Part shown: positions 1 to 5,590 of the stretch, one piece after another
How the letters are laid out: each line of letters opens with the position of its first letter
Position numbering within the stretch: position 1 is the stretch's first letter
From: Actinobacillus sp.
GTDB lineage: Bacteria > Pseudomonadota > Gammaproteobacteria > Enterobacterales > Pasteurellaceae
Reading direction: 5' to 3'
NCBI GenBank assembly: GCA_020026115.1
Contig: JAHHQY010000047.1
Span: 1 to 8,235, forward strand
DNA: 8,235 nucleotides
The notes under the pieces: generated by a model
Database searches by the model: none
Told to the model about the DNA's origin: nothing
The model's input: only the letters and a program-made list of their open reading frames with translations
Position numbers and translations under genes: made by a program

Positions 1-603
1 ATTTTAATGGTTGGCGTTAATGGCGTGGGTAAAACCACCACCATTGGTAAATTAGCCCGTCAATTCCAACAAGAAGGAAAATCCGTGATGTTGGCTGCGG
101 GCGATACTTTCCGCGCGGCCGCTGTTGAACAGTTACAAGTTTGGGGCGAACGTAATCACATTCCTGTCGTTGCGCAAAAAACAGGCTCTGACTCAGCGTC
201 TGTTATTTTTGATGCTATGCAATCTGCGGCGGCTAAAAATATCGATGTGTTAATTGCCGACACCGCAGGACGCTTACAAAATAAAGATAACCTTATGAAT
301 GAGCTTAAAAAAATTGTGCGCGTTATGAAAAAATACGATGAAAGCGCACCTCATGAAATTATGCTCACCTTAGATGCGGGTACAGGACAAAATGCCATTA
401 GCCAAGCAAAATTATTCCATGAAGCGGTAGGTATTACTGGCGTTAACTTGACCAAGTTAGACGGTAGTGCTAAAGGTGGAGTGATTTTTGCTATTGCCGA
501 TCAATTCCAAATTCCTATTCGTTATATTGGAATTGGTGAAAAAATTGAAGATTTACGTCCATTTAATGCAGATGATTTTATCAACGCTTTATTTGAACAT
601 TAG
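1..603 (+). CDS. ftsY: FtsY, signal recognition particle receptor GTPase (partial, 5' end outside window)
   Basis: FtsY is the membrane-associated receptor for the signal recognition particle. It forms a GTP-dependent complex with Ffh that delivers ribosomes making membrane proteins to the SecYEG translocon. The reading frame is open from base 1, so the true start lies upstream; the ATG at 7 is internal. The 200 visible residues are the GTPase (G) domain and match the end of E. coli FtsY closely. Numbering from base 1, the P-loop GVNGVGKTTT is at 5-14, DTFRAAA at 35-41, DTAGR at 87-91 and the guanine-specificity motif TKLDG at 151-155. Near the end are GIGEKIEDLRPF and the usual terminal helix. 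The acidic N-terminal A domain and most of the N domain are missing only because of the window edge. It is followed 32 bases later by ppnN with no terminator between, so the two are probably co-transcribed. In E. coli the next gene is ftsE. Identification is secure. Confidence 0.98.
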   Translation: MLMVGVNGVGKTTTIGKLARQFQQEGKSVMLAAGDTFRAAAVEQLQVWGERNHIPVVAQKTGSDSASVIFDAMQSAAAKNIDVLIADTAGRLQNKDNLMNELKKIVRVMKKYDESAPHEIMLTLDAGTGQNAISQAKLFHEAVGITGVNLTKLDGSAKGGVIFAIADQFQIPIRYIGIGEKIEDLRPFNADDFINALFEH

Positions 604-635
604 TCCCCTTTTCTTGCTTAATTAAGGAGCTTATT

Positions 636-2003
636 GTGCGTCAAATTTATGAAGTCAATCCAAAAGGCAGTATGGATCAACTTTCTCAACTGGAAGTGGA
701 TTTTTTAACCAGAACTGCACAAAGCAAACTCTACGAACTTTACCGCAACTGCTCCCTTGCGGTATTAAACTCAGGTGTTGTAACAGACGATAGTCGCGCG
801 CTACTTAATCGTTATACGGATTTTGAAATTCATCTTCTTCCGCGTGAGCGTGGCATTTCTTTGGAATTACATCACCCGCCCGCAAGTGCTTTTGTCGATG
901 ATAAAATCATTTTAAATATCCAATATCATTTATTTGCCGTGTTACGGGATATTTTATTCGTGCATGTTTTATCTCATCGCATTAACCCTTGGGATATTCA
1001 AGATAGCCGTTACATTACCAATCAAGTCTTTGCGATTTTACGAAATGCGCGCGCCTTACAAAGCGGTATTAAACCGAATTTAGTGGTTTGTTGGGGCGGA
1101 CATTCCATCAATGAAGAAGAATATTCTTACTGTCGCACAGTAGGCTTAGAAATGGGACACCGTGATATGAATATTGTCACAGGTTGTGGGGCTGGCGTTA
1201 TGGAAGCGCCGATGAAAGGTGCGGCCATTGGTCATGCTAATCAGCGTAATAAAAACAGTCGTTTTATTGGGATTACCGAACCTTCCATTATTGCCTCAGA
1301 AGCGCCAAACCCTATTGTGAACGAATTGATTATTATGCCTGATATTGAAAAACGTCTTGAAGCCTTTGTACGAATGGGACATGGCATTATCATTTTCCCA
1401 GGTGGCCCTGGTACATTTGAGGAATTTTTATATATTTTAGGCATTAAATTACATCCAAAAAATAAAGATTTGGCTCTTCCGCTTATTTTAACTGGCCCTG
1501 AAAGTTGTCGTGATTATTTTAAAGCCATTGACAGTTTTATTGGCGATGTTTTAGGTGAAGAAGCGCAAAAACTTTACGATATTGTGATAGATGATGCGTC
1601 TGAAGTTGCACGAAAAATGAAAGCGGGTATGGAAGAAGTCACTAAGCAACGCCAACAACGTAAAGATGCTTATTGCTTTAACTGGTCGCTTTTTGTGGAT
1701 TTAGACTTACAACTTCCTTTTGTGCCAAATCATCAAAATATGGCCAATTTAGATTTACGTTTAAATCAACCACAAATGAATTTAGTGGCAAATTTACGCC
1801 GAGCTTTTTCAGGCATCGTAGCTGGTAATATTAAACCTGAAGCGCAAGATTTAGTCAGCGCCAAAGGCAAATTCCAATTACATGGCGATGAAGAATTAAT
1901 GCAACGTTTAGATAAACTTTTGCAAGCCTTCATTAAACAACACCGTATGAAATTACCAACCGGCAAGGCTTATGAACCTTGCTATGAAATTTGTCGCAAA
2001 TAA
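636..2003 (+). CDS. ppnN: PpnN (YgdH), pyrimidine/purine nucleotide 5'-monophosphate nucleosidase
   Basis: Cytosolic enzyme that hydrolyses nucleoside 5'-monophosphates to the free base and ribose 5-phosphate. In E. coli it is stimulated by (p)ppGpp and helps set nucleotide pools under stress. The 455-residue length matches the E. coli protein (454), and the similarity is end to end. The N-terminal domain covers about 1-145 (GSMDQLSQLEVD near the start, FAVLRDILFVH further in). A Rossmann-like LOG-family core covers about 146-335, with VVCWGGHS at 150-157, TGCGAGVMEAPMKGA from 182, and the signature PGGPGTFEE at 255-263 that supplies the catalytic glutamate and phosphate contacts. A C-terminal DUF3412-type domain ends RMKLPTGKAYEPCYEIC. 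The start is GTG, supported by AAGGAG at 624-629 six bases upstream and by alignment of the N terminus. It probably shares a transcript with ftsY. Confidence 0.96.
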   Translation: MRQIYEVNPKGSMDQLSQLEVDFLTRTAQSKLYELYRNCSLAVLNSGVVTDDSRALLNRYTDFEIHLLPRERGISLELHHPPASAFVDDKIILNIQYHLFAVLRDILFVHVLSHRINPWDIQDSRYITNQVFAILRNARALQSGIKPNLVVCWGGHSINEEEYSYCRTVGLEMGHRDMNIVTGCGAGVMEAPMKGAAIGHANQRNKNSRFIGITEPSIIASEAPNPIVNELIIMPDIEKRLEAFVRMGHGIIIFPGGPGTFEEFLYILGIKLHPKNKDLALPLILTGPESCRDYFKAIDSFIGDVLGEEAQKLYDIVIDDASEVARKMKAGMEEVTKQRQQRKDAYCFNWSLFVDLDLQLPFVPNHQNMANLDLRLNQPQMNLVANLRRAFSGIVAGNIKPEAQDLVSAKGKFQLHGDEELMQRLDKLLQAFIKQHRMKLPTGKAYEPCYEICRK

Positions 2004-2021
2004 CATTCCTCTTTCGTCCTT

Positions 2022-2049
2022 TTTTTCGGTGCGAAGATGTTTTTCTTTC
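2022..2049 (+). repeat. Intergenic repeat copy 1 (TTTTTCGGTGCGAA)
   Basis: The 14-mer TTTTTCGGTGCGAA at 2022-2035 recurs exactly at 4076-4089. In both places TTTTTCTTTC follows after a short spacer (4 bases here, 6 in the other copy). The core TTCG-GTG-CGAA is a small inverted repeat. It lies 18 bases after the ppnN stop. Function unknown; it does not match the known Pasteurellaceae uptake signal cores. Confidence 0.5.
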
Positions 2050-2054
2050 TGAAT

Positions 2055-2084
2055 GCTACTTTCTTGTCTTAACGAGAAAGTAGC
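2055..2084 (+). terminator. Strong hairpin after ppnN, probable terminator
   Basis: GCTACTTTCTTGT at 2055-2067 pairs with the segment 2072-2084 (ten perfect base pairs, one G-U, then two more) around a CTTA tetraloop at 2068-2071. A pyrimidine-rich stretch with many T follows (2088-2106), but the bases directly after the stem are AAATTT rather than a clean T run, so termination efficiency is uncertain. It lies 51 bases after the ppnN stop and is the best candidate to end the ftsY-ppnN transcript. Confidence 0.5.
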
Positions 2085-2207
2085 AAATTTCTCTCTCTTT
2101 TCTTTTTTAAACTACGGTCGCTTGCAATTTTTGCTCATATTTATGCTACTTTTTAAGCGTATAGGCCTAAGTTTAAAAGTAAACTTGCCATTTCTCGATC
2201 AAGCTCA

Positions 2208-2236
2208 CAGACAAAGCCTTTTTTCTTCTTCATAAT
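2208..2236 (+). promoter_or_regulatory. Possible sigma-70 promoter for dprA
   Basis: CAGACA at 2208-2213 (4 of 6 to TTGACA) and CATAAT at 2231-2236 (5 of 6 to TATAAT) are separated by 17 bases. Transcription would start near 2243, giving a leader of roughly 20 bases before the dprA ATG. This is weak evidence in an AT-rich region. In H. influenzae dprA is a competence gene under Sxy and CRP, but I could not find a convincing CRP-S palindrome (TGCGA-N6-TCGCA) here. Confidence 0.3.
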
Positions 2237-2254
2237 AGACCATTATTACAAAAT

Positions 2255-2261
2255 GGAGGGG
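2255..2261 (+). promoter_or_regulatory. Ribosome binding site that fixes the dprA start
   Basis: GGAGGGG lies immediately before the ATG at 2265, with GGAGG ending five bases upstream of it. An in-frame ATG at 2253 exists but it overlaps this Shine-Dalgarno sequence and has none of its own, so 2265 is the better start. Confidence 0.75.
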
Positions 2262-2264
2262 AAA

Positions 2265-3392
2265 ATGAATTTTATTGATGATGAAAAAAATATAAATTAT
2301 CACTTACTACGTCTTATGCAAGTTTCCCGTCTGGGGGCAAAAGGTATTCATACCATTTTATCGCAAGTGCCACTTAGCACTTTTTTACAATACGATCACA
2401 GTCAACTGCGTAAAATTGGCTGGCAAGAAGCGCAAATTCATCGTTGGTTTCATCCACAAAAAAAATATATTGAACCTGCATTAGAATGGGCGTCGCAAGA
2501 ACAACAACATTTAATCAACATTTTCGACAAAGCCTACCCTTATTTACTCAAACAAATCGCTAATCCACCGCCTTTTTTATTTGTGCGTGGTGATGTTTCT
2601 TTGCTTAGCACACCGCAAATTGCTATGGTTGGTAGCCGTTATTGCTCAAGCTACGGCGAATATTGGGGAAAATTTTTTGCAACAGAATTAACGCTTGCCG
2701 GCTTTACTGTTACCAGCGGATTAGCGGCGGGCATTGATGGCGCATGTCATCAAGCGGTTGTTGAAATGAAAGGACAAACCATTGCTGTTTTAGGCAGTGG
2801 CTTAGAAGATATTTACCCGAAAAAACATCATTATTTAGCCGAGCAAATCGTTGATCATCGTGGGGCTTTGGTCTCTGAATTTCTACCGCATCAACCCCCT
2901 GTTGCAAAACATTTTCCACAACGAAATCGCATTATTAGTGGGCTTTCGCAAGGAACATTAGTTGTTGAGGCGACAGAAAAAAGTGGCTCTTTAATTACGG
3001 CCAACTATGCTTTAGAACAAAATCGCGAGGTTTTTGCCATTCCAGGTAATATTCAAAATGAATTTAGTCGTGGTTGCCATAAATTAATTCGTCAAGGTGC
3101 GGTGTTGGTGGAAAGTATTCAAGATATTTTAGAAACAACCGCGCCTTGTCAATATTTATATTCTGGCGTGAAACTTCACAATCACGCGCCTCATACGCAA
3201 GAAGCACCACTACAAGTTCCTGCAAAACCACATTTTCCAGAACTTTACGAACATATTGGTTATCAGCCGATTAGTTTAGATGAATTAGCAAAACTCACCC
3301 ACTTAACGACAAATACCCTGTTAGTCCAATTATTGGAACTTGAATTACAGGATTTATTAGTGCAAGAAAACGGCTTATACCGTCGTACCTAA
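2265..3392 (+). CDS. dprA: DprA (Smf), DNA processing protein for natural transformation
   Basis: DprA binds incoming single-stranded DNA in the cytosol, protects it and loads RecA, so that DNA taken up by competent cells can recombine. The protein is 375 residues, the usual length in Pasteurellaceae. A short helical SAM-like region lies at about 10-60 (HLLRLMQVSRLGAKGIHTIL). The Rossmann-fold core covers about 100-290, with PQIAMVGSR at 117-125, SGLAAGID at 151-158, the AVLGSGLEDIYP turn, and FPQRNRIISGLS from 217, part of the nucleic-acid binding surface. SGSLITANYALEQNREVFAIPGN is the family hallmark further on. A C-terminal winged-helix domain (about 320-375, ISLDELAKLTHLTTNTLL) closes the protein. 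The gene converges with rsmD and their stop ends overlap by 18 bases. It is intact, so this step of transformation is probably functional. The start was chosen from the strong GGAGG; an in-frame ATG at 2253 is the alternative. Confidence 0.96.
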   Translation: MNFIDDEKNINYHLLRLMQVSRLGAKGIHTILSQVPLSTFLQYDHSQLRKIGWQEAQIHRWFHPQKKYIEPALEWASQEQQHLINIFDKAYPYLLKQIANPPPFLFVRGDVSLLSTPQIAMVGSRYCSSYGEYWGKFFATELTLAGFTVTSGLAAGIDGACHQAVVEMKGQTIAVLGSGLEDIYPKKHHYLAEQIVDHRGALVSEFLPHQPPVAKHFPQRNRIISGLSQGTLVVEATEKSGSLITANYALEQNREVFAIPGNIQNEFSRGCHKLIRQGAVLVESIQDILETTAPCQYLYSGVKLHNHAPHTQEAPLQVPAKPHFPELYEHIGYQPISLDELAKLTHLTTNTLLVQLLELELQDLLVQENGLYRRT

Positions 3393-3980
3393 ATAGCGAT
3401 ATAAACGATAAGTCACTTGTCCTGTGGTTTTTTCTTTTTCACAATGCCAATGTTCTGGCAAAAGTAAAGATTGCCCTTTTTCCGTTTCGATATATACGTA
3501 TGCGTTAGGGGCAATCCATTGATTTTGTTCTAATAATTCTAAAGATTTATGCGCTAAATTAAAGTGAAATGGTGGGTCAATAAAAATTAAATCAAAAGGT
3601 TTTACGCTTTTTTGAGCAAAAAGTTGCAAGCTATCTGCACACTTAACCTCTGCTTGTTTTTCTTCTACTTTTAACTGCGCTAAATTTTTGCTTAATTGTT
3701 GCGCTACGGCTTTTTCTTTTTCACAAAAAACCACGCATTCCGCGCCACGAGATAAGGCTTCTAAACCTAAAGAACCACTGCCTGCAAAACAATCTAAACA
3801 ACGACTGCCTGCAACCTCGCCCATCAACCAGTTAAATAAGGTTTCTTTAATGCGATCGCCTGTTGGACGTAAGCCTTGCGAATTTAATACCGGTAATTTT
3901 CGTCCACGCCAACGCCCTGCAATAATGCGTACATCGCCACCTTTTGTGATATTTGTTTGTTTTTTTACTGCTTTTGCCAT
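3375..3980 (-). CDS. rsmD: RsmD, 16S rRNA (guanine966-N2)-methyltransferase
   Basis: RsmD methylates N2 of G966 in 16S rRNA, using S-adenosylmethionine, on a late 30S assembly intermediate. The 201-residue product matches E. coli RsmD (198) over its length. RIIAGRWRGRKLPV and GLRPTGDRIKETLFNWL form the conserved N-terminal part. LDCFAGSGSLG at 62-72 is the SAM-binding motif I, and DPPF at 135-138 is the catalytic motif IV of N2/N6 amino-methyltransferases. The C terminus shows the typical TTGQVTYRLYRY. I place the start at 3980 because GGAAA lies six bases before that ATG. A second in-frame ATG at 3992 would add MEIV, but it has no ribosome site and sits only about 11 bases from the predicted transcription start. 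In E. coli rsmD is the divergent neighbour of ftsY; here ppnN and dprA separate them. The 3' end runs 18 bases into dprA. Confidence 0.95.
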   Translation of the reverse strand: MAKAVKKQTNITKGGDVRIIAGRWRGRKLPVLNSQGLRPTGDRIKETLFNWLMGEVAGSRCLDCFAGSGSLGLEALSRGAECVVFCEKEKAVAQQLSKNLAQLKVEEKQAEVKCADSLQLFAQKSVKPFDLIFIDPPFHFNLAHKSLELLEQNQWIAPNAYVYIETEKGQSLLLPEHWHCEKEKTTGQVTYRLYRYLGTTV

Positions 3981-4009
3981 CACGATTTCCATAAAAAAAT
4001 AAAGGGCTT

Positions 4010-4038
4010 ATTCTACGTTTGATTTAAAGCCATTGCAA
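4010..4038 (-). promoter_or_regulatory. Predicted sigma-70 promoter for rsmD
   Basis: Read on the minus strand, TTGCAA (4038-4033) and TAGAAT (4015-4010) are separated by exactly 17 bases, matching 4 of 6 and 5 of 6 consensus positions. Transcription would begin near 4003, giving a leader of about 22 bases to the ATG at 3980. Confidence 0.55.
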
Positions 4039-4047
4039 TTTAGTTAT

Positions 4048-4072
4048 CTTAAAACAGCTTTTGCTTTTTAAG
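4048..4072. repeat. AT-rich imperfect hairpin between rsmD and the lipoprotein gene
   Basis: CTTAAAA at 4048-4054 pairs with TTTTAAG at 4066-4072. Inside it, after a single bulged C, AGC pairs with GCT around a TTTT loop. It is GC-poor and no coding gene ends just before it on either strand, so a terminator role is doubtful. It lies upstream of the predicted promoters of both flanking genes. Confidence 0.3.
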
Positions 4073-4075
4073 CCA

Positions 4076-4105
4076 TTTTTCGGTGCGAATGACCATTTTT
4101 CTTTC
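4076..4105 (+). repeat. Intergenic repeat copy 2 (TTTTTCGGTGCGAA)
   Basis: Second exact copy of the 14-mer found at 2022-2035, again followed by TTTTTCTTTC, here after the spacer TGACCA. It lies about 2 kb from copy 1, in the gap between the divergent rsmD and lipoprotein genes. Both copies are in the same orientation and both are intergenic. Confidence 0.5.
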
Positions 4106-4186
4106 CTTTTTAAAAAAAACTTTCTCTTATCTACCTTTTAATGGTTATTTTAACCTTTTCTTTTTATTAAATTTTTTACATTTCCC

Positions 4187-4214
4187 TTGAGTTTTCTTTA
4201 TTTTTTTCTAAAAT
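4187..4214 (+). promoter_or_regulatory. Predicted sigma-70 promoter for the lipoprotein-slam unit
   Basis: TTGAGT at 4187-4192 and TAAAAT at 4209-4214 (each 4-5 of 6 to consensus) are 16 bases apart, in a T-rich stretch. Transcription would start near 4221, giving a leader of about 55 bases. I saw no convincing Fur box over or near it, so iron control is not supported. The surrounding base composition makes chance matches likely, hence moderate confidence. Confidence 0.45.
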
Positions 4215-4275
4215 GTTCGGGTTTATTTTTTAAACTTAAAATATTCATTAATTATTGAGAGAAGAAAAGATTTTT

Positions 4276-5538
4276 ATGAAAATTTCAACTAAAACGCTAG
4301 CTTTAACTTTATTGAGTTCCTTAGTTTTAACCGCTTGTGCAGGAGGCGGTGGCGGTAGCTCCGATTCAAAACCAACGCCTACCCCAGTTCAACCTGTCAC
4401 GCCAGGCACCCCTGACGATAAAAAAACTGACGGTGATGATGATAAAAAGACTGACGCTGATAACGATAAAACAGATAGTCTTAACGAAGTCGTATCCAAG
4501 GTCTTCAAGAGTAATAAGAATAACTTAAAAGACGGTACGGGTTATTTTCATATTAAAAGTAAAGAAGAATTACAGAATATTCTCGCGACTTTGGTAAAAC
4601 TGCAAAAAGAAGGCTATGAAGTTACCAATGAAGATTTAAAAATTATTGGTATTGCTCTAAATAATGGTGAAACGGTTAATTATTTAGGGAAAGATCTGAC
4701 ACAAATTGCTAAAACTTCCTTAACGAATGATGTCATTAAGGTTTCTTTTGATAAGCGCCAAACAGAAGCTAAAGATATTCTTATTGACGGTCAGAACGCT
4801 AAAAGTGAAATCGAATATTTTGGCTATCTTATTAAGCCTATGCGTTATGAAGCAACAAATGCCACCGACGTAACGAAATCTGACAAGTTAATGATTCAGG
4901 ACGATAAAGTCATCTTTAAAGATGGTCATCCTCATAATTATCAAGGGTCTGCCCAATTTGCCTTTTTCCCTGATACGATTAACGTCGATGTTGTAAAACA
5001 AGCTGGCGACCGTTTATTCATGGTTAAAGATGAAGATGGTAACTTTAAAGAATATAAATATGAGACATCATCAGGTAACCCTGAGATTAAAGAAGATAGC
5101 GTACCTGCAATTTTAGTCAGCCATAAAGAGGTAAACAGTTTAGAGGATTTTAAAAATAATATCCATAAACTCCCTAAAACCTATGCCATTAATATGCCTG
5201 TTGAAATGAAGATTAAGGACGGCGTTTTAAGGGGTAATATGAAAGGAAATTTAAACAACATTCCATTTAATATGAAGTTTGAACCTGCCGACTTGAAATG
5301 GATTAATAATCAAATTCGAGCTGAAGCGAAAATTACCTCTGCTGATACAGAAGCTGTTTTACGTTCTGTTGACGGACGTTATGAAGCGGTTTTAACTGGT
5401 GATCATGGTGAACGTATTGTTGGACAATTTGAGGGTACTTATATCAACGCTGTGGGTGAAGCCATCAATGTGAGCAAACCGGGTACAAAAACACCTTTTG
5501 CGGGTAACTTTAAGGCATCTGACTCACAATCTAAATAA
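4276..5538 (+). CDS. Slam-dependent-type surface lipoprotein (TbpB/fHbp-like barrel), ligand unknown
   Basis: Predicted outer-membrane surface lipoprotein of 420 residues. The signal peptide has a basic start (MKISTK), a hydrophobic core and the lipobox LTAC, with the lipidated Cys21. Residue +2 is Ala, so there is no inner-membrane retention signal. Five glycines at 23-27 follow, as after the cysteine in TbpB and fHbp. A Pro/Thr linker covers 33-46 and a degenerate Asp/Lys/Thr repeat 47-68. The body (about 75-410) is rich in beta-like alternation. Its last part (VLTGDHGERIVGQFEGTY, then PFAGNF at 407-412) resembles the C-terminal eight-stranded barrel of the TbpB superfamily. Cys21 is the only cysteine. 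The slam gene directly downstream supports surface display. I do not recognise the ligand; Pasteurella surface lipoproteins of this kind, fHbp and HpuA are the families to compare. The ATG at 4276 has GAGAGAAG upstream; the in-frame TTG at 4255 has no ribosome site. Confidence 0.8.
   Translation: MKISTKTLALTLLSSLVLTACAGGGGGSSDSKPTPTPVQPVTPGTPDDKKTDGDDDKKTDADNDKTDSLNEVVSKVFKSNKNNLKDGTGYFHIKSKEELQNILATLVKLQKEGYEVTNEDLKIIGIALNNGETVNYLGKDLTQIAKTSLTNDVIKVSFDKRQTEAKDILIDGQNAKSEIEYFGYLIKPMRYEATNATDVTKSDKLMIQDDKVIFKDGHPHNYQGSAQFAFFPDTINVDVVKQAGDRLFMVKDEDGNFKEYKYETSSGNPEIKEDSVPAILVSHKEVNSLEDFKNNIHKLPKTYAINMPVEMKIKDGVLRGNMKGNLNNIPFNMKFEPADLKWINNQIRAEAKITSADTEAVLRSVDGRYEAVLTGDHGERIVGQFEGTYINAVGEAINVSKPGTKTPFAGNFKASDSQSK
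4330..4338 (-). other. Exact ACAAGCGGT uptake-signal core inside the lipobox codons
   Basis: On the minus strand the bases 4338-4330 read ACAAGCGGT, the nine-base core of the A. pleuropneumoniae-type Pasteurellaceae DNA uptake signal, followed by an A/T-rich stretch as in the consensus. On the plus strand the same bases are the Thr-Ala-Cys codons of the lipobox, so coding constraint alone could explain it. Confidence 0.4.
4339..4479 (+). repeat. Low-complexity linker with degenerate Asp/Lys/Thr repeats
   Basis: Within the lipoprotein gene, residues 22-68 hold poly-Gly, then a Pro/Thr segment, then three related units: DDKKTDG (47-53), DDDKKTDA (54-61) and DNDKTDS (62-68), encoded by imperfect DNA repeats at 4414-4479. 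This is probably a flexible, charged tether between the lipid anchor and the folded ligand-binding part. Its length may differ between strains. Confidence 0.6.
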
Positions 5539-5563
5539 TTTTCCTTTTTTTTATTTTTAACTA

Positions 5564-5590
5564 AACGCCCTCTTTAGGGCGTTATTTTTA
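5564..5590 (+). terminator. Intrinsic terminator or attenuator between the lipoprotein and slam genes
   Basis: AACGCCCT (5564-5571) and AGGGCGTT (5576-5583) form a perfect eight-base-pair stem with a CTTT loop, followed by ATTTTTA, a standard rho-independent layout. It begins 26 bases after the lipoprotein stop. The T run reaches the first ATG of slam at 5590, and AGGG in the right arm is the only Shine-Dalgarno-like sequence for slam. It can therefore act both as a partial terminator and as a lid on slam translation. Confidence 0.7.

Noticed and set aside
2184..2203. Possible CRP-S or CRP site upstream of dprA (CTTG...CAAG outer symmetry)
   Set aside because: Only the outer four bases pair; the inner positions do not fit TGCGA-N6-TCGCA or TGTGA-N6-TCACA, and its spacing from the candidate promoter is not a usual one.
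2053..2235. 60-codon open frame between ppnN and dprA
   Set aside because: Its start lies in the hairpin at 2055-2084, it has no ribosome site, its product is low-complexity and Leu/Phe/Ser rich, and it resembles no family I know. Most likely chance in AT-rich intergenic DNA.
3688..4002. Plus-strand open frame opposite rsmD
   Set aside because: It is the antisense shadow of the conserved rsmD coding region, with no recognisable protein and no ribosome site.
4238..4258. Fur-box-like AT-rich sequence before the lipoprotein gene
   Set aside because: Matches to the 19-base Fur consensus were few in every register tried, as expected for AT-rich DNA.
4255..4275. TTG start extending the lipoprotein by seven residues
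   Set aside because: It would put MREEKIF before an already complete signal peptide, has no Shine-Dalgarno upstream, and covers the GAGAGAAG that serves the ATG at 4276.
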